NCBI RefSeq assembly: GCF_003202035.1 | Contig: NZ_QJKC01000008.1 | Span: 1-64,000, forward strand | Reading direction: 5' to 3' | DNA from: Aquitalea magnusonii | GTDB taxonomy: Bacteria; Pseudomonadota; Gammaproteobacteria; Burkholderiales; Chromobacteriaceae | Length of the DNA stretch: 64,000 nucleotides | Part shown: piece after piece, positions 52,510 through 61,490 of the stretch | How the letters are laid out: every line of letters begins with the position of its first letter | How positions within the stretch are numbered: position 1 is the stretch's first letter | The notes under the pieces: generated by a model | The model's database searches: none | Seen by the model: only the letters and a program-made list of their open reading frames with translations | What the model was told of the DNA's origin: nothing | Made by a program: the position numbers and the translations under genes

Positions 52510-53424
52510 ATGAGTACTTCACCCGATTCCCTCACGCACCGCCCCGCGCCCGGAGCAGGCCAGATCCGCAAGGGTCTGACACTGTCTTCGCTCAACTGGC
52601 TGGGCGTGGCACCGTTTTTCCTGTTTGCATTGCTGTTCCTGATCCTGCCCACGACCACGCTGATGATCGGCGCGTTTCAGGATGCCAACGGCCATTTCAC
52701 CCTGGGCAATATCGCCAGACTGTTCGACGACAACATTCTGTCGGCCTACTGGATCAGCTTCAAGGTCAGCGCCGCGTCGGCGCTGGGTGGTACCGTCATC
52801 GGCCTGGCGCTGGCGCTGGCGGCGATTCAGGGTGGCCTGCCGCAATGGATACGCCCCACGCTGATGACCTTCTCCGGCGTGGCGTCCAACTTTGCCGGCA
52901 TCCCCTTGTCCTTCGCCTTTCTGGCCACACTGGGCCGCATGGGTCTGGTGACGGTATTGCTGCGCGACTATGCCGACTTCGACCTCTACAGTACCGGTTT
53001 TTCCATTCTCAGCTTTCTGGGCCTGACCCTGACCTATCTGTACTTCCAGATTCCGCTGATGGTGCTGATCGTCACCCCGGCCATTGACGGCCTGCGTGCC
53101 GAATGGCGCGAAGCCTGCGAAAGCCTGGGTGGCAACAGCGTGGCCTACTGGTGGCATATCGCCCTGCCCATTTTGTGGCCCAGCATCCTGGGTTCGGCGC
53201 TGCTGCTGTTCGCCAACGCCTTTGGCGCGGTGGCCACCGCCTATGCGCTCACCGGCAGCTCGCTCAATATCGTGCCCATCCTGCTGTATGCACAGATCCG
53301 TGGCGACGTGCTGCACGACCAGAACCTGGGCTACGCCCTGGCACTGGGCATGATCGTGGTGACCGGCCTGTCCAATGCCGGCTATATCTGGCTGCGCAGC
53401 CGCGCCGAAAGGGGGCGTGAATGA
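52510..53424 (+). CDS. ABC importer permease 1
   Basis: 304 residues from the ATG at 52510. Six membrane helices; the ABC-coupling EAA loop is seen as EWREACESLGGNSVAYWWHIALPILWPSI. Stop overlaps the next ATG (ATGA), so both permeases are coupled. Confidence 0.88.
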   Translation: MSTSPDSLTHRPAPGAGQIRKGLTLSSLNWLGVAPFFLFALLFLILPTTTLMIGAFQDANGHFTLGNIARLFDDNILSAYWISFKVSAASALGGTVIGLALALAAIQGGLPQWIRPTLMTFSGVASNFAGIPLSFAFLATLGRMGLVTVLLRDYADFDLYSTGFSILSFLGLTLTYLYFQIPLMVLIVTPAIDGLRAEWREACESLGGNSVAYWWHIALPILWPSILGSALLLFANAFGAVATAYALTGSSLNIVPILLYAQIRGDVLHDQNLGYALALGMIVVTGLSNAGYIWLRSRAERGRE

Positions 53425-54212
53425 AATCGACATCGCGACTGGGTGCCTGGGTGGCCATTGCCATCGGCACCCTTTATTTCCTGCTGCCGCTGATTGCCAC
53501 TTTCGAGTTCAGCCTGAAAATGAACCGCGATGGCTACAGCTTCGAAGCCTACAAGGTGGTGCTGGCCGACCCCGGCTTTCAGGCAACCTTTGGCTATTCC
53601 ACGCTGATGGCGGTGCTCACCATCATCGTCGGCATCCTGCTGGTGGTGCCCACCGCCTACTGGATCCAGCTGAAGCTGCCACGGCTGCGGCCGCTGGTGG
53701 AGTTCATCACCCTGCTGCCGCTGGTGATTCCGGCCATCGTCATCGTGTTCGGCTACCTCAAGCTGTACAACAGCAGCTCCTGGCTGCCGCTGACCGGCAA
53801 CGAGCGCGCCACCGACCTGCTGTTGATGTGCAGCTACGTGACGCTGGCCCTGCCCTATCTGTACCGCTCGGTCGATGCCGGCCTCAGGGCCATCGACGTA
53901 CGCACGCTGACCGAAGCGGCCGAGAGCCTGGGCGCCAGCTGGCCCAGCATTTTGCTGCAGGTGATCTTTCCCAATGTGAAGTCGGCCATCCTGTCCGGTG
54001 CCTTCCTCACCTTTGCCGTGGTCATCGGTGAATTCACCATGGCCAGCCTGCTGGGCCGCCCGGCCTTTGGCCCCTATCTGCAACTGATCGGCTCCAACCG
54101 GGCTTACGAGCCCTCGGCGCTGGCCATCATCGCCTTCATGGTGACCTGGGCAGCCATGGGGCTGATCCAGGTATTCGCCCGCAATGCCCGCCCGGCCCGC
54201 AAGACGGCCTGA
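53421..54212 (+). CDS. ABC importer permease 2
   Basis: 263 residues, six membrane helices, EAA loop EAAESLGASWPSILLQVIFPNVKSAI. Partner of permease 1 in a heterodimeric channel. Confidence 0.88.
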   Translation: MKSTSRLGAWVAIAIGTLYFLLPLIATFEFSLKMNRDGYSFEAYKVVLADPGFQATFGYSTLMAVLTIIVGILLVVPTAYWIQLKLPRLRPLVEFITLLPLVIPAIVIVFGYLKLYNSSSWLPLTGNERATDLLLMCSYVTLALPYLYRSVDAGLRAIDVRTLTEAAESLGASWPSILLQVIFPNVKSAILSGAFLTFAVVIGEFTMASLLGRPAFGPYLQLIGSNRAYEPSALAIIAFMVTWAAMGLIQVFARNARPARKTA

Positions 54213-54237
54213 GCAAGACAGAATTCAAGGAACAAGC

Positions 54238-55242
54238 ATGGCCTATCTCACCATCAATAATCTGCACAAGCGCTTCGACGACCACGTCGTGGTGCACGAC
54301 TTCAACATGCACATCGAACAGGGCGAGTTCGTCACTTTCCTTGGCCCCTCCGGCTGCGGCAAGACCACGGTACTGCGCATGATCGCCGGCTTTGAAACGC
54401 CCACCTCCGGCCGCATCTGCGTCGGTGGCGAGGACATCACCCAGCAGGCCGCGCAAAAGCGCGGCATCGGCATGGTGTTCCAGAGCTATGCGCTGTTTCC
54501 CAATATGAATGTGACGCAGAACATCGGCTTTGGCCTGAAAATGCGCAAATGCCCGGCTGACGACATCAAGCGCAAGGTGGCCGAGGTGATCAAGCTGGTG
54601 GAGCTTTCCGGCAAGGAAAACCACTACCCGCATGAGCTGTCCGGTGGCCAGCGCCAGCGTGTGGCGCTGGCGCGCGCACTGGTGGTGGAGCCGCGCATCC
54701 TGCTGCTGGACGAACCGCTGTCGGCACTGGACGCCCGCATCCGCAAGAACCTGCGCGAGCAGATCCGCGACATCCAGCGCCGCCTGGGCCTGACCACCAT
54801 TTTCGTCACCCACGATCAGGAAGAAGCGCTCACCATGTCCGACCGCATCTTCGTGATGAACCAGGGCCGGGTGGAACAGGAAGGCCGCGCCGAAATCGTC
54901 TACACCGAACCGGCCACCGAGTTCGTGGCCCGCTTCATGGGCAATTACAATCTGCTGGGCGCGGCCGATACCCAGCGTCTGCTGGGGCTGAACATCAATG
55001 GCCACCTGGCCATCCGCCCGGAATCCATTCATGTGCTGGACGGCCACAGCCAGCAGGACGGCACCCTGGCCGGCACCATCCGCCAGCACCAGCTGCTGGG
55101 CAATATCATCCGCTACCAGATTGAAAGCGCCGGCATCACCCTGCAGGTGGACCGGCTGAACCGCACCGCCAGCGACCTGATGCCGGCCGGCACCGAAGTC
55201 AGGCTGCAGATCAGCCGCGACGACATGCGCGAGGTACGCTGA
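54238..55242 (+). CDS. ABC importer ATPase
   Basis: 334 residues from the ATG at 54238 (AAGGAAC upstream). Walker A GPSGCGKTT, Q-loop VFQSYALFPNMNV, signature LSGGQRQRVALARAL, Walker B ILLLDEPLSALD, switch His in FVTHDQEEA, and a C-terminal TOBE-like domain. Energises the two permeases. Its TGA overlaps the next ATG by 1 nt. Confidence 0.93.
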   Translation: MAYLTINNLHKRFDDHVVVHDFNMHIEQGEFVTFLGPSGCGKTTVLRMIAGFETPTSGRICVGGEDITQQAAQKRGIGMVFQSYALFPNMNVTQNIGFGLKMRKCPADDIKRKVAEVIKLVELSGKENHYPHELSGGQRQRVALARALVVEPRILLLDEPLSALDARIRKNLREQIRDIQRRLGLTTIFVTHDQEEALTMSDRIFVMNQGRVEQEGRAEIVYTEPATEFVARFMGNYNLLGAADTQRLLGLNINGHLAIRPESIHVLDGHSQQDGTLAGTIRQHQLLGNIIRYQIESAGITLQVDRLNRTASDLMPAGTEVRLQISRDDMREVR

Positions 55243-55892
55243 TGCTGGCCATATTCGATCTGGACGACACCCTCACCGACGGCGACAGCTCCAGCCTGTG
55301 GCTGCAATTCATGGTGGAACACGCCCTGGCCGCCGCCGACATGCTGCCGCGCGAGGCCGAGCTGATGGCGGCCTACCGCCGTGGCGAGCTGCGCATGGAA
55401 GACTATATGGCATTCACCCTGCAGCCGATGCAGGGCCGCAGCGTGGAGGAGGTGGCCGAGTGGGTGGAACGCTTCATCGCTGACAAGATCGCGCCCATCG
55501 TGTTTCCGGCCGCACGGGAAACCCTGGCGCGCTACAAGGCGGAGGGGCGCACCCTGCTGGTGATCTCCGCCACCGGCGAGCATCTGGTGGGGCCGATTGC
55601 ACGCTTTCTGGGGGCAGACGACTTTCTGGCCATCTGTCTGGAAACCCGCGATGGCTGCTATACCGGCCACACCCACAGCGTGCTGACCTATCAACACGGC
55701 AAGGTGCTGCGCCTGCACGACTGGCTGACGCAACACGGCGCCACGCTGGCAGGCAGCCACGGCTATAGCGATTCCATCAACGATGTACCGCTGCTGCAGG
55801 AAGTGGAACAGGCTTATACGGTGAATGCCGACCCGAAACTGGCCGCCGTGGCAGTACAGCACGGCTGGACCCTGCTGAACTGGCAGCGCTAG
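55242..55892 (+). CDS. HAD-IB family phosphatase (SerB-like), last gene of the importer operon
   Basis: 216 residues. HAD motifs: I, IFDLDDTLTDGDS; II, VISATGEH; III, the Lys in HGKVLRLHDW; IV, GYSDSINDVPLL. Hydrolyses a small phosphate monoester; substrate unknown. One-base overlap with the ATPase gene (TGATG) makes co-expression certain, hinting that the imported compound or a product is phosphorylated. Confidence 0.87.
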   Translation: MLAIFDLDDTLTDGDSSSLWLQFMVEHALAAADMLPREAELMAAYRRGELRMEDYMAFTLQPMQGRSVEEVAEWVERFIADKIAPIVFPAARETLARYKAEGRTLLVISATGEHLVGPIARFLGADDFLAICLETRDGCYTGHTHSVLTYQHGKVLRLHDWLTQHGATLAGSHGYSDSINDVPLLQEVEQAYTVNADPKLAAVAVQHGWTLLNWQR

Positions 55893-55939
55893 CTGCCCTG
55901 GCCCGGCTGCCTGCCCACTGGCAGCCGGCAGCGGCTGCG

Positions 55940-56668
55940 TCAGCGGTAATGGCGCAGCATGCGCTGGAACACACCTTCTTGCTGCATGGCGGCCAGCGCC
56001 CGGTCCAGTTCGCTGCGGGTGATCAGGCTGCGTGGTGACAGGGCGCAGCGGTTGCGATACTGGCTGATCACCAGCGCCGGCTGCAGCGGCGGCAAGCGCA
56101 AGCCATGCGCCAGCTGGTAATCCAGATACAGCCGGTTGGTCACCACATGCTGGACCCGGCCGGCCGCCAGCTTGCGCAGGCTGTCGACCATGCTGTGGGC
56201 GTCATCGCGCACAAAGCCGCTGCCCAGTTGCTGCAGCATTTCCGGATAGGCAAAACCCAGTACGGTGCCTACCGGCTGCCCGGCCACATCGCCCAGCTGG
56301 CTACGCGGTGCCGCCAGCCTGCTGCTGAGCAACAAGTCCTGGTTATCGAGGAAGGGCCGGCTCCAGCGCAGCGTGGGCGCCGGCATCCACTGCGGCAGCG
56401 ACAGGCACAGGACATCACCCTGCCCTTGCTCCAGCGCCGCCGTCAGCCGCTTGCGCGGCAATACCCTGAAGCGCACCCCCAGCCGCAGATGCGCCGCCAG
56501 TTCCAGCCCGATATCGCGATGCAGACCGTCCTGCAGCTGCCCGTTGACGATATTGGCCTGCGGCATTTCGGTGCTGTCATCCACCAGCACCACCAGCTCG
56601 CCGGCCGCTGCCGACAACGCCAGCAGCAGGACCGCCACACCGGCCAGCCATGTTTGTGGCTTTACCAT
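55940..56668 (-). CDS. Periplasmic solute-binding protein, family 3 type
   Basis: 242 residues from the ATG at 56668 (GTG at 56674 is an alternative). Signal peptide (WLAGVAVLLLALSAAAG). SBP_bac_3-like fold: LVVLVDDSTEMPQANIVNGQLQDGLHRDIGLELAAHL, RWSRPFLDNQDLLL, VGTVLGFAYPEMLQQL. No transport genes adjoin it, so it may be an orphan receptor. Confidence 0.8.
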   Translation of the reverse strand: MVKPQTWLAGVAVLLLALSAAAGELVVLVDDSTEMPQANIVNGQLQDGLHRDIGLELAAHLRLGVRFRVLPRKRLTAALEQGQGDVLCLSLPQWMPAPTLRWSRPFLDNQDLLLSSRLAAPRSQLGDVAGQPVGTVLGFAYPEMLQQLGSGFVRDDAHSMVDSLRKLAAGRVQHVVTNRLYLDYQLAHGLRLPPLQPALVISQYRNRCALSPRSLITRSELDRALAAMQQEGVFQRMLRHYR

Positions 56669-56765
56669 GCTCACGCTTCCCCGAGTGCCCCTGCTGTGCC
56701 GCCGCCAGTGGCCGGCGGCCTGGCCATCATCCCGCCGTCCTTACGGCACGGGATGTAGCGCTTGC

Positions 56766-58019
56766 CTAATGAAATCCCCCGCGCGCCATGCAGCTCTGAT
56801 AGCGACCATCCACCCGGCGGGCAAACCACTCGGTGGTGAGCTGGTGGGTGAACTTGGGGCTGACCAGCACGATCTGCGGAATGATCTGGCGCGGCACGGC
56901 CTTGCCGGACTGGTCGGCCAGCGCAAACACCCGCTTGTACAGCTCGGTCTGGCTGAAGCCGGACAGCTTTTCCTGGCGCAGATCACGCGCCATCTCGTCC
57001 GGGCTCATGCGCAAGCGACCGGCCAGACCATTCAGCGCACGCTGGGTGTCGCTGGTGGCACCGGACAACACGCGGTTCATCTTGTCGCTGTACAACATGA
57101 TGTCGCCATCCAGCGCCAGCTTCTGTCCGGACAGGCGCTGCACCGCCAGCTGGAAAGCCGCATTGCGGCTGGCGTAGCGGCCGGCATTGTAGTCGGCAAA
57201 GCGGTAGACCATGTCAGGATAGCTGATGGGATATTGCAGCAGGATGGCGCTGCCGAAATAGACGCTGCCGCGCAGGCTGAACACTTCGTCGCGCAGGCTG
57301 CTGTAGCTGTAGGGATAGGGCCAGGCGCGCACCTGGGTTTCGGCAAAGGCCACGCTCACCTGCATCGGCCCGCCATCACGGATGGGGTTTTTGTGTTCGA
57401 AGATGGTCTGGCCAAAGGGCAGCTCGCGGATCATGTCTTCGTACAAGGCATTCATCTGCTTCTTGGTGCGCAGCGCATTCACCCGTTCCTTGTAGCTCTG
57501 GCCATTGGGCGACTTCTTCAGCATGGCGGCATCCACCACCAGCGAGGGAATGAAGTACTTCTGCCGCCGCTCCTCGATCTGCCCCCAGACGATCTTGGAC
57601 AGATTCGGCACCACCGGGTCCGGATTAAAGCCGGACTCCTGCTCGGCCACCGCCAGCACCGCGCAGAAATACTGCGGTGCATAGGGAATCTTCAAATGGC
57701 TAAAGGCGGTCATGATGTCGCCGTGCCACTCACGGCGGGCGGGAATGCCGCGCGGCAGCAGGCGCTCCAGCAGGGCGGCGCCTTCCTGCTCGTTATTGTA
57801 GGCGGGCAGCAGCGGAGCCGGCACCGGCTTGCTCAGCGGCGCACTGGCGGGGGCTGCTGGCGGGAGCGCGGCCGGCGGCGGAGCGGGCAGCAGGGTTTGC
57901 GGCTCGGGCATCGGCGCCGGGCGCACGGCCGGTGTCACCACCGGTGCCGGAAGGGGGGCCACGCTGCTGGCGCAGCCGGCGAGGGCCAGCAACAAGCCGG
58001 CAGACAGATAACGGTACAT
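56766..58019 (-). CDS. DUF1615 outer-membrane lipoprotein (YaiW-like)
   Basis: 417 residues from the ATG at 58019. Lipobox LLLALAGC with Cys ~16, then a Pro/Ala-rich tether (~20-75) and a large domain: FCAVLAVAEQESGFNPDPVVPNLSKIVWGQIEERRQKYFIP, GGPMQVSVAFAE, YRFADYNAGRYASRNAAFQ. E. coli YaiW of this family is a surface-exposed lipoprotein linked to peptide uptake. The EQES...YNAGRYASRNAAF pattern recalls lytic-transglycosylase folds; catalytic role uncertain. Confidence 0.78.
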   Translation of the reverse strand: MYRYLSAGLLLALAGCASSVAPLPAPVVTPAVRPAPMPEPQTLLPAPPPAALPPAAPASAPLSKPVPAPLLPAYNNEQEGAALLERLLPRGIPARREWHGDIMTAFSHLKIPYAPQYFCAVLAVAEQESGFNPDPVVPNLSKIVWGQIEERRQKYFIPSLVVDAAMLKKSPNGQSYKERVNALRTKKQMNALYEDMIRELPFGQTIFEHKNPIRDGGPMQVSVAFAETQVRAWPYPYSYSSLRDEVFSLRGSVYFGSAILLQYPISYPDMVYRFADYNAGRYASRNAAFQLAVQRLSGQKLALDGDIMLYSDKMNRVLSGATSDTQRALNGLAGRLRMSPDEMARDLRQEKLSGFSQTELYKRVFALADQSGKAVPRQIIPQIVLVSPKFTHQLTTEWFARRVDGRYQSCMARGGFH

Positions 58020-58143
58020 GCGGATCGACCTCGAAAGCCGCCACCCCGCTAAGGGCGGGCGGACAAGAATGCGGCAGCCCCCGACTGTAAACAATGGCGG
58101 CAGCTTTGCCCAGCCACTTGTCCCTGGTCCGGGCTGCCGGCCA

Positions 58144-59331
58144 TCAGTGTTTCAGTTTGGCGCTGGGCGCCGGCGTCGGCAAAAAGCCCTGGCTGAGCAG
58201 GTGGAACAACAGCCAGCCCAGCGCGCAGATGCTAACCAGCGCGGCAAGCCCCAGCAGCAGCTTCACCAGCAGGGCCATGCGCGGCGAAGACAGCAGGCCA
58301 TCCTGGCGCGGCGCTCTTGCCCGCGGCACGGCGGCAGCGGGCGGGATGGAGGCCGGCCCGGCAGCGGCAGGGCTGCGTTCGGCCCTCTGCTGCGGCGCTG
58401 CGCCAGCGGCTGCGGGGGTGACCGTTGCGGGCGGGGCCGCGGCAGGCTGCCCATCGACCATGGCCGCGCCGGCAGACCCGGCGGCTTCGGTGGCTTCGGC
58501 GAGCCGCCCGGCCTGTTCAACATCGGGCGGCGGCGCTACAGCGGCAGGGCTGGCCAGCACCACCTGCGGCGAGGCACCCGCCTCGCCAATGCGTGCCAGC
58601 CGGCCCATCAGGCCATCCAGCCAGCCCAGCGGCGGCGGCGGCGTCAAACGGGCTGCGCGTTCGCGGATGATGCGGCTTTCCACCAGCACGAATACCACGC
58701 ACAGCAGCGGCACCACCACTTGCAAGGCCGGGGCCTGGGTATTCACCCAGTCGGCCAGCAGCGGATCGCTCACCGCGATCTGGCCGGCCACCCAGCCCAG
58801 CAGGGCGCCGCCCAGCGGAATCAGCAGCGGCATGTCATTCAGCAGGCGGGCAATGAACAGGCTGCCGTACATCAGCAAGGGCACGCTGAACAGCAGGCCG
58901 AGTATCAGATACAGCACGCTGCCCTGCGCAGCCGCCGCCAGCGCCACCACATTGTCCAGGCTGAGTACCAGATCGGCCATCACCACCACCGACACCGCCG
59001 ACCACAGCTGACGGCTGTCAGCAGCGCTGCCGGGAAGGCTCTCGCCGTCGTCATCGCCCAGCAGCAGCTTGATGGCAATGCTGATCAGCAAAGCCGCGCC
59101 CAGCAGTTTCAGCAAGGGCACTTGCAGCAGGAAACCCACCACCGTGGTCAGCAAGACCCGCAGCAGGATGGCAAAGCCGGTGCCCAGCAGCACCGCCTTG
59201 CGCATCAGGTGCGGCGGCAGCGAGCGGCAGGCTACCGCGATCACCAGCGCATTGTCGCCGCTGAGAATCAGGTCGAGGAAAAACACTTGCAGCGTCATGC
59301 CCAGCGCATGCATCAAACCATCCAGCTCCAT
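58144..59331 (-). CDS. TerC-family membrane protein with extended C-terminal tail
   Basis: 395 residues from the ATG at 59331 (AAAGG 5 nt upstream). The TerC core (~1-225) has seven helices with the paired acidic motifs FFLDLILSGDNALVIAVA and ADLVLSLDNVVALAAAA, implicated in metal export. Unlike the usual ~220-250 residues, it continues with an Ala/Pro-rich linker (~230-340) and an extra membrane helix (~350-375). Downstream of the NRAMP gene with a 33-bp gap. Confidence 0.87.
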   Translation of the reverse strand: MELDGLMHALGMTLQVFFLDLILSGDNALVIAVACRSLPPHLMRKAVLLGTGFAILLRVLLTTVVGFLLQVPLLKLLGAALLISIAIKLLLGDDDGESLPGSAADSRQLWSAVSVVVMADLVLSLDNVVALAAAAQGSVLYLILGLLFSVPLLMYGSLFIARLLNDMPLLIPLGGALLGWVAGQIAVSDPLLADWVNTQAPALQVVVPLLCVVFVLVESRIIRERAARLTPPPPLGWLDGLMGRLARIGEAGASPQVVLASPAAVAPPPDVEQAGRLAEATEAAGSAGAAMVDGQPAAAPPATVTPAAAGAAPQQRAERSPAAAGPASIPPAAAVPRARAPRQDGLLSSPRMALLVKLLLGLAALVSICALGWLLFHLLSQGFLPTPAPSAKLKH

Positions 59332-59364
59332 CACAGCCTTTCATTCAGCACAAGCGCGCCCGGT

Positions 59365-60615
59365 TCAGCCATGCAAGGCCCCGGTCACCCCGGCGTACAA
59401 ACCCAGCCCGCCGGTCAGTAAAAACAATATCCCCACGGCCACGGCATAACGCCCCTGCAGCCGCAGCCCTGCCGGCAGCTCGCTGCGCGCCAGCCAGAAC
59501 AGAAAACCCAGTACCAGTGGCAGCAGCACGGCATTGAGCACGGCGGTGGCAATGGACAGCCGCACCAGGCTGTGGCTGAACACCACCGTCAGCGCGGCAG
59601 CCAGCAGCAACAGGGCAAAGGCGCCGTAGAACCATGGGGCCTGCAGCGGATGCTGCTCCAGCGAATGACGGGTGCCGCGCATTTCCCCCAGCGCCCAGGC
59701 CGCCGACAGACAGACCACGATGGTGGCCACCAGCGCACCGCCGCTGAGCGCCAGCGCAAACAGCAAGCGGCCAGCCAGCGGCCCCAGCACGCGGCCAAAG
59801 GCATCCGCCAGCTCCGGCACGGTATCCAGCACCACCCCGCCATGGCCGGCAAACACCGCAGCCGCGGCAATCAGCACCGCCGCAGTCACCAGCTGGCACA
59901 GCACAGCCCCCAGCATGGTATCCAGCCGCGCCGCGCGCAGGTCGCGCAGGTCCAGTCCCTTGTCGATCAGCGCCGACTGCTGATAGAACACCGTCCACGG
60001 CATCACGCTGCTGCCCAGATTGGCCGCCAGCAGGTAGAGATAGCTGGCATCGTGCAGCGGCATGTCCAGCGCCTGCTGCCGGATATGCTGCAGGTCGGGC
60101 CGGGCCTGCCAGGCCATGTAGAGGAAGGCCAGCTCGGCCACGCCAAACAGCATGGCCACGCGTTCCACCGCACGGTAGCTGCCGCTGCACACCATCAGCA
60201 GGATCAGCCCTGCCACCAGCGCCACGCTCTGCCATACCGGCACGCCGTAAAGCTGGCCGACACCGGCCAGCCCGCTCATTTCGGTCAGCAGCGCACCAAA
60301 GCAGCTGGCCACCAGCGCGGCGCAGGACAGCTGGGCCCAGCAGCGGCCAAAGCGCTGCAGGATCAGCTCGCTGTAGCCCTTGCCGGTGGACAGCGCCAGC
60401 CGCACCGTCAGCTCCTGCACGATGAACAGCAGCGGAATGATGAGGAACTGCAGCAGCAACAGGCGATAACCCCATTGCGCACCACTCTGCGCCGCTGTCA
60501 GCACGCTGCCGGCATCGGTATCGGCCAGCATCACCACCAGCCCCGGCCCCAGCGTGGCCGCCAGACGGCGCAGCCGGCCGGCAGACAGCCACTGCGGTAG
60601 CACCAGCTGGCTCAT
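59365..60615 (-). CDS. NRAMP-related metal transporter with non-canonical metal-site motifs
   Basis: 416 residues, about eleven membrane helices. The first helix has ADTDAGSVLTAAQSGAQWGY where canonical NRAMP proteins have DPGN, and helix 6 has SVMPWTVFYQ where they have MPH. The Met is kept but Asn and His are changed, so ion choice may differ. ATG overlaps the hflC stop (ATGA), placing it in one operon with hflK-hflC. Confidence 0.83.
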   Translation of the reverse strand: MSQLVLPQWLSAGRLRRLAATLGPGLVVMLADTDAGSVLTAAQSGAQWGYRLLLLQFLIIPLLFIVQELTVRLALSTGKGYSELILQRFGRCWAQLSCAALVASCFGALLTEMSGLAGVGQLYGVPVWQSVALVAGLILLMVCSGSYRAVERVAMLFGVAELAFLYMAWQARPDLQHIRQQALDMPLHDASYLYLLAANLGSSVMPWTVFYQQSALIDKGLDLRDLRAARLDTMLGAVLCQLVTAAVLIAAAAVFAGHGGVVLDTVPELADAFGRVLGPLAGRLLFALALSGGALVATIVVCLSAAWALGEMRGTRHSLEQHPLQAPWFYGAFALLLLAAALTVVFSHSLVRLSIATAVLNAVLLPLVLGFLFWLARSELPAGLRLQGRYAVAVGILFLLTGGLGLYAGVTGALHG

Positions 60616-61490
60616 GGCTTGCCGGTAGCCGGCCCGTTGCGGAAGTCATGCAGCAGCGCCGAATCCGGCGTCAGCAGCAAGGTGGGGGCCGAATCGGACA
60701 GCGCCTGCCGGTAAGTCTGCAGCGAGCGGTAAAACTTGTAGAACTTGGGGTCCTTGCTGAAGGCCGCCGCCAGCACCTTGTTGGCCTGGGCATCGGCCTC
60801 GCCATGAATGATGGCGCTCTGCCGCTGCGCCTCGGACAGGATCACCGTGCGTTCGCCATCGGCCTTGGCCTGGATTTCCTGCGCCCATTGTCCGCCCTGG
60901 GCGCGCAGTTCGCGTGCCTCCTGCTGCCGCGCCGATTTCATGCGGTCGTAAATCGCCTGGCTGGTTTCCAGCGGCAGGTCGGCACGGTGCAGGCGTACTT
61001 CGGTGACTTCGATGCCCAAGGAACGGGCGCGGGTAGCGGTTTCCTGCTGGATCTGCTGCACGATGCGGGTCCGCTCTTCCGACAGTAGTGACTTCAGCGG
61101 CACCTTGCCCAGTTCGCGCCGCAGCGAGGTGCTGACCAGCTGGGTGAGCTGCAAGCGGGCCTGGTCTTCCGTGCGCAGCGCCTGGTAGAAGCGCAGCGGA
61201 TTGGCAATGCGGTAGCGGGTGTAGGTTTCCACCTCCAGCCGTTTTTCATCCCCCAGAATGATCTGTTCCGGCGGCGGCGCCAGCGTTTGCAGCCGCACAT
61301 CATAAAACTGCAGGCTGTCCACCAGCGGCAGCTTGAACTTGAGGCCGGGCTCGGCATCCACGTCGATGGGCGCCCCCAGCCGGATGATCAGCCCCTTCTG
61401 CCCCTCGCTGAGGGTATAGAAGGAGGACGACAGCAGCCACAACACTGCCAGTGCGCCGACCAGGCCGGCGCCTTTGTATGAGCGGGCCAT
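60612..61490 (-). CDS. hflC: HflC, SPFH-domain membrane protein
   Basis: 292 residues. One N-terminal helix (LVGALAVLWLLSSSFYTL) then the SPFH/prohibitin domain (EGQKGLIIRLGAPI..., LGIEVTEVRLHRADLP) and a coiled coil rich in Ala/Glu/Gln (ARELRAQGGQWAQEIQAKADGERTVILSEAQRQ). With HflK it forms the cage around FtsH. Start overlaps the hflK stop by 1 nt. Confidence 0.92.
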   Translation of the reverse strand: MARSYKGAGLVGALAVLWLLSSSFYTLSEGQKGLIIRLGAPIDVDAEPGLKFKLPLVDSLQFYDVRLQTLAPPPEQIILGDEKRLEVETYTRYRIANPLRFYQALRTEDQARLQLTQLVSTSLRRELGKVPLKSLLSEERTRIVQQIQQETATRARSLGIEVTEVRLHRADLPLETSQAIYDRMKSARQQEARELRAQGGQWAQEIQAKADGERTVILSEAQRQSAIIHGEADAQANKVLAAAFSKDPKFYKFYRSLQTYRQALSDSAPTLLLTPDSALLHDFRNGPATGKP

